From Chloroflexota bacterium (GTDB lineage Bacteria; Chloroflexota; Anaerolineae; Anaerolineales; Anaerolineaceae): a stretch of DNA of 64,000 nucleotides. The translations under genes and the position numbers were made by a program. Positions within the stretch are counted from its first letter, which is position 1. Each line of letters begins with the position of its first letter. Below the pieces are notes generated by a model that worked only from the letters and a program-made list of their open reading frames with translations, was not told where the DNA came from and searched no databases. The stretch covers positions 1 through 64,000 of the forward strand of contig JAEYTI010000168.1 of the NCBI GenBank assembly GCA_023434145.1, read 5' to 3'. Of the stretch, positions 45,301 to 52,532 are shown piece by piece.

Positions 45301-48120
45301 CGATGCCCATACGGTACCTTGCTTGCCGGTATGCGCCAGCACATCCTGAATGGAACGGCACAAAACCGGATGCGGGCCGACTTCCAGGAAGGCATCGTAT
45401 CCTTCACCAAGCAGCCGCTCAATCGTGGCGGCAAAGAGGAAGGGATCGCGCAGGTTGCGCGCCCAATAGGCGGCCCCCATGCTTTTCCCATCGATGCGCC
45501 CCCCGGTGACCGTTGAATACAGCGGGGCATAGGAAGCGCGGGGACGCAAATCACCGAGCGCGTCGATCAGCTCAGTTTTCAGCGGCTCCATCTGCGGGCT
45601 GTGGAAGGCCACACTGACGCCCTCCAGCGCGCGGCAAAAGACGCCCTTTTTTTCCATCGCGGCGAGAACTGCATCGATGGCTTCTGGCGCGCCAGAAAGC
45701 ACGCTGGAATTGGGGCTGTTGCTGCCCGCCACCGCCAGGCAGTTGCTATATTCGGCAATCGCGGCCTGCGCTTGCGCCAGCGGCAGGCCGACAACGGCAG
45801 TTTTGCCCTTGCCTTCAGTGCGCTTCATCAAGCGGCTGCGGTGGATCACCACGCGCAAGGCCTCATCCAGGCTCAGCACCCCGGCCACGTGCGCGGCGGC
45901 GATCTCACCCAGGCTCTGGCCTACAATAGCCTGGGGCTCAATTCCCCACGAACGCCACAGCGCTGCCAGTGCCACTTGAACGGCAAAAATAGCCGGCTGG
46001 GTGCGGTTCGTCTCGTTCAGCCGCGTATTTTCCGCATCCCTTTCCAGTTCATCGATCAACGACCAGGGTACATATTGGCGCAGCAGCCGGTCGCATTCGT
46101 TCAGCGTCTCGCGAAAGACCTCTTCCTGCTGGTACAGCTGGCAGCCCATCTTCGCCCAATGCGAACCCTGGCCAGAGAAGACAAACACCAGCTTGTGCGG
46201 TTGGCCGCCTGCCGGGATGCCCGAAACAATCCCGGTAGAAGCTTTCACGCCCCCGGCAAACGCATCCAGACGTTCCACCGCTTCTTCCTTCGAACCGGCC
46301 ACAACAGCCAGCCGGTGATTGGCATGATGGTTGCGTTTGAGGCTGGCGGTATATGCGATATCCTCCAGGCTGGCGTGGAAATCCTCGCTATTCAGCAGAT
46401 CGCGCAGGCGGGCAGCCATTTCTCGCAACGCATCTTCACTGCGAGCGGAGAGCGGCAGCATACGGGCGGCCGGGCGCTGCTCGACCAAAGAAGCATAACC
46501 GGCCGCCGGTGCTCCTGCTCGTACCGTCGGAGGTTCGGCCAGCACCACGTGCGCATTGGTGCCGCCAAAGCCAAACCCGCTCACGCCGGCAATGAGCTGG
46601 CGCGAATCATCCGGCCAGCCGCCGAGTTCTTGCTGAACTTTGAACGGCAGTTGGTCAAATGAAATGAGCGGATTGGTCTCAGTGCAGTGCAGGCTGGGCG
46701 GAAGCTGGCGATGGTAAATGGACATGGCCGTTTTAATCACCCCGGCAACACCCGCCGCAGGCTCCATATGGCCAACGTTGGTTTTTAGCGAGCCAAGCGC
46801 GCACAACTGCCCCGGGCGGCGGTCAGCAGCGAGAACAGCGCCGAGCGCCTGCACTTCAATCGGGTCGCCCAGGCGGGTGCCTGTGCCGTGCGCCTCAATG
46901 TACTGAACCTGGGAAGGCGAAACCCCGGCCTTTTGATACGCTTCGCGCAGAACAGCTTCCTGAGCCTGACCGTTGGGAGCCATCAACCCGTTGCTGCGGC
47001 CATCCTGGTTGACGGCGCTGCCCATGATCACCGCGTAAATGCGGTCACCATCGGCCTGGGCGCGAGCGAGCGGCTTGAGCAACACCGCGCCGGCGCCTTC
47101 ACTGCGGACAATGCCATTCGCCTGGCTGCTAAAGGTCTTACAGCGGCCATCCGTGGCAAGCGCGCCGGCTTTTGAGAAAAATACCTGGCCTTTTGGAAGC
47201 AGGTTGATACTCACACCACCGGCAATCGCGGCACTGCAATCACCCTGGCGAAGGCTCTGGCAGGCCAGGTGAATGGCGACCAGTGACCCCGAACAGGCGG
47301 TATCCAGTGAAAGGCTGGGACCATGAAAATCAAACAAGTAGGAGATACGGTTAGCAACAATGCTGTTGGCCGTACCCGCGCCAGAATAGGCATCTACCCG
47401 GTTCAAATCGCTGTACAGGAGCTGATCGTAATCGTCGCTGAGTGTAGCGACGAACACGCCCGTGTTGCTCCCGGCCAGTGAGTCGATCGCAATACCGGCG
47501 TCTTCCACTGCTTCCCAGGTAATTTCCAGCATCACGCGCTGGCGCGGGTCCATGTGGGGCGCCTCGCGTGGAGAGATTCCAAAGAACTGCGCGTCGAAAC
47601 GGTCGATATCCTTTAAAAAACCACCCCAGCGGCCAATTGTCTTGCCGGGGGTGGCGGGATCGGGTGAGTAAAGCGCGTTAGTATCCCATCGAAAAAAAGG
47701 TGTCTCGGTGATGGCTTCGCGGCCCGCGCACAAAAGCTGCCAGAACTCAGGAGCGCCCTCCGCACCCGGAAAGCGGCAGCTCATGCCAACAATGGCGATC
47801 GGCTCATTGTTATATGTTGCGGTTTGCACGGTTTGGGGAATATCCGAGAGGGCGCGTGCTTTTTGCTGGATCGATGCATCGCCGGCCAAATGCTGCGCAA
47901 GCTGCTGAATGGTAGGGTAATTCCAGGCGAGAATTGGCGATAAAGCACTCCCCAACCATTGCCCCAGGTCGCTCATCAACTGCAGGGCTTCAACAGAAGC
48001 CAGGCCATACACGGTAAAAACCTGATTCGGATCGATATCTTCGGCCGGTATCCCTAATCGCTTGGACAAGTACGATAACAGCCAGACTTCAATGGTTTTC
48101 TGTACATCTGGATAGCTCAT
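42337..48120 (-). CDS. Type I polyketide synthase: ACP-KS-AT-DH-KR-ACP
   Basis: A protein of 1927 residues and the first gene of the operon. ACP1 at 1-85 (YGLASVEAL, Ser42) comes before the KS and has no loading domain. KS 105-530: Cys276 in DTACSGS, His411 in EAHGTGT, His451 in NVGHMEPAAG. AT 643-960: GQSLGE (Ser736) and VAFHS, the malonyl-type form. DH 1010-1300: His1047, with HxxxGxxxxP ending in Ser1056 instead of Pro, and Asp1216 in HPALLDNGFQ. KR 1520-1720: GGMGGLG, Tyr1682 in QANYAAGN, and Asp in GVLEDH suggesting B-type stereochemistry. No ER. ACP2 Ser1847 (LGFDSIMAL). The acidic tail with LSEEDLAALL may dock to NRPS module 1. It extends a supplied acyl starter by one malonyl unit to an enoyl chain. 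Confidence 0.95.
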   Translation of the reverse strand: MSYPDVQKTIEVWLLSYLSKRLGIPAEDIDPNQVFTVYGLASVEALQLMSDLGQWLGSALSPILAWNYPTIQQLAQHLAGDASIQQKARALSDIPQTVQTATYNNEPIAIVGMSCRFPGAEGAPEFWQLLCAGREAITETPFFRWDTNALYSPDPATPGKTIGRWGGFLKDIDRFDAQFFGISPREAPHMDPRQRVMLEITWEAVEDAGIAIDSLAGSNTGVFVATLSDDYDQLLYSDLNRVDAYSGAGTANSIVANRISYLFDFHGPSLSLDTACSGSLVAIHLACQSLRQGDCSAAIAGGVSINLLPKGQVFFSKAGALATDGRCKTFSSQANGIVRSEGAGAVLLKPLARAQADGDRIYAVIMGSAVNQDGRSNGLMAPNGQAQEAVLREAYQKAGVSPSQVQYIEAHGTGTRLGDPIEVQALGAVLAADRRPGQLCALGSLKTNVGHMEPAAGVAGVIKTAMSIYHRQLPPSLHCTETNPLISFDQLPFKVQQELGGWPDDSRQLIAGVSGFGFGGTNAHVVLAEPPTVRAGAPAAGYASLVEQRPAARMLPLSARSEDALREMAARLRDLLNSEDFHASLEDIAYTASLKRNHHANHRLAVVAGSKEEAVERLDAFAGGVKASTGIVSGIPAGGQPHKLVFVFSGQGSHWAKMGCQLYQQEEVFRETLNECDRLLRQYVPWSLIDELERDAENTRLNETNRTQPAIFAVQVALAALWRSWGIEPQAIVGQSLGEIAAAHVAGVLSLDEALRVVIHRSRLMKRTEGKGKTAVVGLPLAQAQAAIAEYSNCLAVAGSNSPNSSVLSGAPEAIDAVLAAMEKKGVFCRALEGVSVAFHSPQMEPLKTELIDALGDLRPRASYAPLYSTVTGGRIDGKSMGAAYWARNLRDPFLFAATIERLLGEGYDAFLEVGPHPVLCRSIQDVLAHTGKQGTVWASLKRGEAQYATLLSTLGAMYVAGYPLDWRRFFPTGGKMVELPAYPWQRERYWYDQLDQGLSPALLLGGKAKKSTHPLLGDPVQMASAPHAVVFESEINARSLHYLKDHRVQGTLVLSGSMFGEMALSASEQVWDQSRPVVEDLRFKQPLILPETGARLLQLVITPLTAHEAAFEFASRDPGSKGDWVEHAQGKLWTTNEHNTPLREPLEDIRARCLEDVPGSQHYARMAERGLPYGSAYQWIRQIWRRDGEALVAVEAPASLRTELGLYAIHPALLDNGFQAAAQAFGLGEQFAEDAYLPVGATQLRVFGPAAGAAWCHVRRRESAQPGDATRLADVTFLDADGQPLAEVGGLVLQRMTAQQRSTPREGVYNITWQAFELPGQQPDLTGNWLILPDRNGLAQKLASQIDRLGGQGHVITDGALQEQLSRLGNCRGVIDLSALDLPAADDMQLVDGTKAGCLALLSLIQKLAAGHAAPRLWLVTRGAQPLPGDPRPVALSQSPLLGMARVAAQEFPNLWGGTVDLGDDSDETLDALAVLLAQNGQENTFALRSEDAHCRCFVPRLIQLEQAAEQGLNIRLSASYLITGGMGGLGLAVAEWLAARGARRLILLGRTPLPPRSQWAGVDPQNPLAERVTAIQRIEALGAAVYTSAVDVSDARQLSCLLDDLDRLGWPPVQGIIHAAGVLEDHLIYQMTPQHLDRVLGPKVAGSWALHQAFAEQPLDFFILFSSAASILGQVGQANYAAGNAFMDALAHYRRAQGLPATSINWGVWGEVGMAARLNLQDHFQHSGMYAFTPESALKRMDHLVGSGAAQAAVIAAEWPKLQRAANSLHTFLEELCREPGRAVADQSGKAGHSLPERLLMAGDTAERRVLVECFLRELIAQVLGFGDPNRMPVDKSLTTLGFDSIMALEIKNRIEANLPVRLSVADLVVGPSVAQLTDAIQTQLTDSLAVDQEVLDLLDEIEDLSEEDLAALLDEGEDAAPAQA

Positions 48121-48187
48121 TCTTCACCGCCGCTGGTCGTTGCGAAGTTATGCTTAATTTAACACAGCGGCGGCGGCAATTTTGCCG

Positions 48188-48216
48188 AAAAAGTGCCGAT
48201 AAAGTGCCGGCACTTT
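48188..48216. promoter_or_regulatory. Triple AAAGTGCC operator-like site upstream of the PKS operon
   Basis: The octamer AAAGTGCC occurs at 48190-48197 and 48201-48208 (both followed by G or G-rich sequence) and inverted at 48209-48216. The last two form a perfect 16-bp palindrome, AAAGTGCCGGCACTTT. The site lies 68-96 bases upstream of the PKS start codon, in the divergent region shared with the NB-ARC regulator, so it is a good candidate operator for the biosynthetic operon. The binding protein is unknown. Confidence 0.55.
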
Positions 48217-48289
48217 TCCACAGATTAACGATCAACAAACGCAGGGGATAAAGCTGATCCATGAAACAAGTAAGAACCTATCCAATATT

Positions 48290-48344
48290 ATTGTTTTGTA
48301 TTTGTTGTGTGTGGCTGCGTCACACACAACAAATACAAAACAAT
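48290..48344. repeat. Perfect 24-bp AT-rich inverted repeat
   Basis: The arms 48290-48313 and 48321-48344 are exact reverse complements around a 7-base loop. The arms have a purine/pyrimidine-biased TTTGT/ACAAA character. It lies about 170 bases upstream of the PKS start and 515 bases upstream of the NB-ARC start. It could be a leader hairpin of the operon, a shield against antisense transcription, or a relic of a small mobile element. Confidence 0.6.
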
Positions 48345-48358
48345 AAAAGTAACTGCTC

Positions 48359-48376
48359 AACCGCAGCGGTTTTTTA
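48359..48376 (+). terminator. Short Rho-independent terminator-like hairpin
   Basis: AACCGC (48359-48364), one base, GCGGTT (48366-48371), then a run of T. This is a minimal terminator for plus-strand transcription. No plus-strand gene ends here, so it may block read-through, or end a small unannotated transcript, ahead of the NB-ARC gene. Confidence 0.45.
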
Positions 48377-48524
48377 TATGAAACGGACGCTCGCATTGCG
48401 AGCTACTGCTTCGCCCGTCTAAAAAAGATATCTTAGGCTGCCGAGGGGAGCGATTCGGATGCAACTGTCTGGCAGGGCTGAACAGTTACCAGTTAAGTTG
48501 GTCAAAAAGAAATAATAATGGGGT

Positions 48525-48553
48525 TTGACTTACTTTTATTAATCAATTATAAT
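48525..48553 (+). promoter_or_regulatory. Sigma-70-type promoter for the NB-ARC regulator
   Basis: TTGACT at 48525-48530 and TATAAT at 48548-48553 are separated by 17 bases, a near-consensus housekeeping promoter on the plus strand. The gene start at 48859 would then have a leader of about 300 bases. No reading frame or clear riboswitch fold is recognised in that leader. Confidence 0.65.
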
Positions 48554-48858
48554 TTACATACTTGTGGCCAATCATTGATAAACACCCCTTTACTTTATGG
48601 TAAGGCCACTGCTTTTGAAAATTTGCACGCGTTCTCGGTAATAGCTCCTACACCCATAATACAAACAAAATGACAATTGAATAGCAAGTACCGGCTGATG
48701 CAATAGCAAGAGATTGTCTTACTGTTAAGCTCGGAAAGTTTGCTGTGTTACAGCAGATACGGATCATTCTATAGTGGAACGATCCGAGGTTGTTATGATT
48801 GATTGCGCCATACGGCCAATCTAGCAAGCAATACTTCTGATGGATATTCGGGCCAACT

Positions 48859-50895
48859 ATGAGCAATTCTGTTTTGACAAACAGTGAGATTGGGGAAGAA
48901 ATACCCCTGGAACATTTCTGTCGGAAATCGATCCGTAAACTGCTAAAGTGTTGGGGAAACGTCCAACAGTTTAGCAACCATCCCCTGATCCAGCTTCATA
49001 TTGTCGATATTCAATTGAAAAATTCTGGTTATGCAGACACCCCGAACGGCCGTGGCATGGCCCTGCAAGAGGTGCTGCGCAGTGCCATCGAAGCGCTCAA
49101 GCCGTCTCCGGATCGCACCGATTATCACGAAAAATGCTGGCGGCCCTATTTGTTCATCAAAGAACAATATCTGGAAAACCGCTCCCCTGATTATCTGGCG
49201 GCAAAGTACAGCATAGAGCGCAGCACGTATAACCACGAGCAGGCCAAAGCGCTCGATATGCTAGCAGATCTGCTGTATAAACGCGAAGCCATGAGCTTTC
49301 GCTCTTACCCCAGTCGGCTTGCGTCTGCATCCGTGCAGTCAGCGCTGCCCTCCCTCAGGCCATCTTTTCTGGCGCCCGCCCGCCCGGCACATGCGCCGGT
49401 GGGTAGATGCAAAGTTTACAACCTGCTCAAGCAGCAGTTGATGAACTGTACAGGCTGCAATGGCGTTGCCTTGCGCGGCATGGTCGGCGTAGGAAAAACC
49501 GCCCTAAGCATTGCCCTTGCCCATGATTCCGAAATCTTGAACCACTTCCAGGATGGCATTTTGTGGGCGAACCTGGGGCAATCACCGGATATGGACTTTA
49601 TTCTGGATCAGTGGAGCAGCGCCCTGGGTGTGAATACCACGCGCGCCGCCGGTCATCAAACCATCGAAGCGCGCCTGGTTGCCCTGCACAATGCGATTGG
49701 AATGCGCCGGATGCTCATCGTCATCGATGATGCCAGGCGGGTGAAAGATGCGCTCCTATTCAAAATTGGTGGTCCACGCTGCGCGCACCTGCTCACAACG
49801 CGCGTTCCAGAAGTCGCGATGGAATTTACGGGGCACGATGAAACCATACTCGGCGAGCTCAACTTGCAAGACAGCCTGGCTCTGCTCCGGCAGATGGCTC
49901 CGAATGCGGTGGATGCCCTGAATGAGAAGGCGGATGAATTGGCTTCTTTTGCCGCTGGCCTGCCGCTGGCGCTCGTTTTCATTGGCAAACATCTGCGCAA
50001 GGCCTTCCAAAGCTACCAGATGCGCCGGCTGCAAAAAGCGGCTGAATCACTGACCAGCGCTGAGATTCGCTTACAGCTTGCTTCACAAGAAGTAGAGATC
50101 AGGAACGTTGGGGCGACGCAGGGTAATGCAACCACGTCGCTAAAACAAATCCTCGCAGAGAGCGAGCAAGCAATTTGCCAGCAGGCCCGCCAAACCCTGA
50201 GGATGCTTTCTGTTTTCCCCTGCAAACCCAATACCTTCTCAGAGGAAGCCGCACTGGCGGTTTCTGGGGCCGGGCCAGAGATCCTGGATGAGTTGTGCGA
50301 CCAAGGGTTTATCGAAAGTGATGGCGCGGGGCGGTACACGATACACCAGGTGCTGGCCGATTACGGCCGGTCGGGCTTGAACGACACGCGCGCTTATGAA
50401 CAGTTCGTCCGCTTTTTTGTGGATCTGGCAAATTCGTCAAGTAACCCCCTGAAGTTGTATGGCGAGACGACCAATATCTTTGCAGCCCTTGAGTATGCCT
50501 ACAAGTTGTGCATGTTCGCGGAATTAACCGCTGGTGTATTAGCCTTCTTCCCATTCCTGGAACAGAATGAACTACTCGATGAGGCGGAAGTACTGCTCTG
50601 GCGCGCGCAGCAGGCCACCCGAGAGATACAGGTGAAGGAGGCGCAAGACGTGCTTCATTATTATTTGGATCGCCTGATCTTGCGCTCTAACGTACATACG
50701 ACTGCCAGTGATACCTGCAAACCTATGGGCAAAGACTCGCCCCAAGGCAAGATTACAGTGAAGGAAGACCGAAAAGAAGCGCTGCAATCAGGCGTTTATG
50801 GGAAAAACCTTCTGCGCATTCTCGAAAATGATATTAAAATCAGTTATTCACCCCGTACAGGTACCTGGTTCGCACATCGCGTCACGAATGAATAA
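48859..50895 (+). CDS. NB-ARC (STAND) ATPase, probable cluster regulator
   Basis: A protein of 678 residues. The N-terminal 150 residues include GRGMALQEVLRSAIEALKPS and YLAAKYSIERSTYNHEQAKALDMLADLL, which I associate with Chloroflexota NB-ARC proteins and which may be a DNA-binding helix-turn-helix region. The NB-ARC domain follows: P-loop GMVGVGKTALSIALA at about 210, Walker B MLIVIDDARRVKDALL, then HLLTTRVPEVA and GLPLALVFIGKHL. A winged-helix-like segment (VFPCKPNTFSEEAALAVSG) and a helical C-terminus end the chain. STAND ATPases switch between ADP and ATP states on ligand binding. Divergent orientation to the PKS operon suggests regulation of it. No good ribosome-binding site precedes the ATG, so the exact start is uncertain. 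Confidence 0.82.
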   Translation: MSNSVLTNSEIGEEIPLEHFCRKSIRKLLKCWGNVQQFSNHPLIQLHIVDIQLKNSGYADTPNGRGMALQEVLRSAIEALKPSPDRTDYHEKCWRPYLFIKEQYLENRSPDYLAAKYSIERSTYNHEQAKALDMLADLLYKREAMSFRSYPSRLASASVQSALPSLRPSFLAPARPAHAPVGRCKVYNLLKQQLMNCTGCNGVALRGMVGVGKTALSIALAHDSEILNHFQDGILWANLGQSPDMDFILDQWSSALGVNTTRAAGHQTIEARLVALHNAIGMRRMLIVIDDARRVKDALLFKIGGPRCAHLLTTRVPEVAMEFTGHDETILGELNLQDSLALLRQMAPNAVDALNEKADELASFAAGLPLALVFIGKHLRKAFQSYQMRRLQKAAESLTSAEIRLQLASQEVEIRNVGATQGNATTSLKQILAESEQAICQQARQTLRMLSVFPCKPNTFSEEAALAVSGAGPEILDELCDQGFIESDGAGRYTIHQVLADYGRSGLNDTRAYEQFVRFFVDLANSSSNPLKLYGETTNIFAALEYAYKLCMFAELTAGVLAFFPFLEQNELLDEAEVLLWRAQQATREIQVKEAQDVLHYYLDRLILRSNVHTTASDTCKPMGKDSPQGKITVKEDRKEALQSGVYGKNLLRILENDIKISYSPRTGTWFAHRVTNE

Positions 50896-50900
50896 AACCA

Positions 50901-51635
50901 ATGATTAGTGAATCTTCCTGGATCTTCCGTCCAAGTCCGAACACAAAGCCACGACTGCGCCTCTTTTGCTTTCCGTATGCAGGCGGCAGCGCTTCTATCT
51001 TCATCCCGTGGGCAAACGCGTTTTCAAGTGATATCGAGCTTTGCCCTATTCAGCTTCCCGGCCGGGCAAATCGACTAAAAGAAGCGCCCTACGACCGCAT
51101 TGAGCCGCTCATCGAAACACTTGTCCGGGTATTACAACCCGAACTAGGCCTTCCATATGCACTATTTGGGCACAGCCTGGGTGCTTTAATCAGCTTTGAA
51201 CTGGCGCGCGCCTTTTCGAAAATTGGCTGCCCTCCCCAGCACCTTTTTGTCTCTGGAAGGCACGCCCCGCATTTGCCAGACCCAATCCCTTCTATCCACG
51301 ACGTCTCTGACGAGGCATTTATGGAGGGAATTAAAAAATTCAATGGCACGCCAGGAGAAATTCTACGGCATCAGGAATTGATGGAACTGTTCATGCCGAT
51401 GCTGCGAGCGGATTTTGCCCTTAACGGCACGTATCAATATAAGGCCGAATCGGTGCTGAATTGCCCGGTTACAGCATTCGGTGGATATCAGGACGCCATC
51501 GTCCACCAGTCCCTCATCGAACCGTGGAGCGAGCTGACCAGTGGAAGATTCAACTTGCAAATGTTCCCTGGAGACCATTTTTTCCTGCACAGCAGCCAGC
51601 CGCTGGTCTTGCAAGCCATTTCCGGTGCTCTGTAG
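50901..51635 (+). CDS. Type II thioesterase (GrsT-like)
   Basis: A protein of 244 residues, alpha/beta-hydrolase fold. Landmarks: RLFCFPYAGGSASIFIPWA near the N-terminus, IQLPGRANRLKE, nucleophile FGHSLGALISFELAR (Ser about 94), Asp in GYQDAIV and catalytic His in FPGDHFFLH. These are the usual features of the free-standing thioesterases that clear mis-primed or stalled acyl groups from PKS and NRPS carrier domains. It starts 5 bases after the NB-ARC gene and is probably co-transcribed with it, separate from the biosynthetic operon it serves. There is no clear ribosome-binding site of its own, so translational coupling is likely. Confidence 0.93.
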   Translation: MISESSWIFRPSPNTKPRLRLFCFPYAGGSASIFIPWANAFSSDIELCPIQLPGRANRLKEAPYDRIEPLIETLVRVLQPELGLPYALFGHSLGALISFELARAFSKIGCPPQHLFVSGRHAPHLPDPIPSIHDVSDEAFMEGIKKFNGTPGEILRHQELMELFMPMLRADFALNGTYQYKAESVLNCPVTAFGGYQDAIVHQSLIEPWSELTSGRFNLQMFPGDHFFLHSSQPLVLQAISGAL

Positions 51636-51729
51636 GTGTGCCAAAGTAGCTCTCCCGCCACCACCCTTTTCACACCCTGAAACCGTCGGGCTTACTGCGA
51701 TTGCGAAGATCAACATGGCACGGAATTGA

Positions 51730-52188
51730 TCGATCTTTGAATTGATGGGCAGCGGTGGGCTGGTGATTCAGATCGGGCAAGATCCGCAGGAAGCCGGAGA
51801 GCGTTGGTCCGCAGTAACAAAACCAGCCGGGCCAGGCCGCCTGTCGGTGGTGGCGGTGAGCGGACCGGGCGGGCCTCCGGCAGTAAACCAACCTAACTGA
51901 GGATTGTTCATCGACCAGTGGTCAGAGGCCGTCCCGGTGGAACAGCAGGTAACTGGCATCACAATTCAGTTTCATGCGCCCAGTAACCTGCCGCCCCAGG
52001 CCTATCTGCTGACGGTCCCACCGGATGGCGAACCCTGGAGCCTTAAACTGGCGACCGAAACGCTGCTTCAAACTATGGAATGGGCGGCGCTGCGTTCAGT
52101 TGGACCGGAACACATGGTGGATTACGGGAGGGCCATCCCCACAACCTTTGTGCCCGGAAATATTTTGAACTTGCCCGTGAAGGACTAA
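51730..52188 (+). pseudogene. Decayed C-terminal fragment of an unrecognised protein, split by an in-frame TGA
   Basis: One frame reads from 51730 to a TGA at 51898-51900 and continues in the same frame to a TAA at 52186. Before the TGA it contains GERWSAVTKPAGPGRLSV; after it GLFIDQWSEAVPVEQQVTG, LPPQAYLLTVPPDGEPWSL and LLQTMEWAALRSVGPEHM. The second part resembles, from memory, the C-terminal end of a large uncharacterised family (GLLVDEWxE...VPPD...LARLRAVDP), so this looks like the tail of a larger gene that lost its front and gained a stop. A sequencing error or recoded TGA is possible but less likely. Confidence 0.45.
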
Positions 52189-52532
52189 GCATGAGCCTCG
52201 AGCGCCGCTAGCAGTTTGGCCGCAGGCATGGCGGTTCTTATCCTGTCTGGCTTCAGCGCCACAAGTCTGCCGGCCGCGGAGAGCGGTCTGCAGTGGGATG
52301 CGCTTCTGTCTGGTACGCCTGAGGAAGGCGACATTTCGGGTGATTGAAGGCCCGCTATTTCAACATCCTCGCTATAATATGAGTTATCTCCCAACTGTGG
52401 AACTACCCAAAGTTCATGCGCTTCCCGGGATGCATCCTGGTGCATGGCAGTGGGCGCGATAATATAATGGGGACAAAGATTCGTATGCCTTTTCGGCAGA
52501 TCGGATCGAGAGGAATTCGACAAGAGGATACT
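52189..52532. other. Intergenic region before the GH39 gene
   Basis: No gene is seen. Two TATAAT hexamers occur on the plus strand (52373-52378 and 52463-52468), either of which could be a -10 element for the glycosidase gene, but neither has a convincing -35 at the right distance. An AAGAGGA ribosome-binding site lies just before 52533. Confidence 0.35.
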
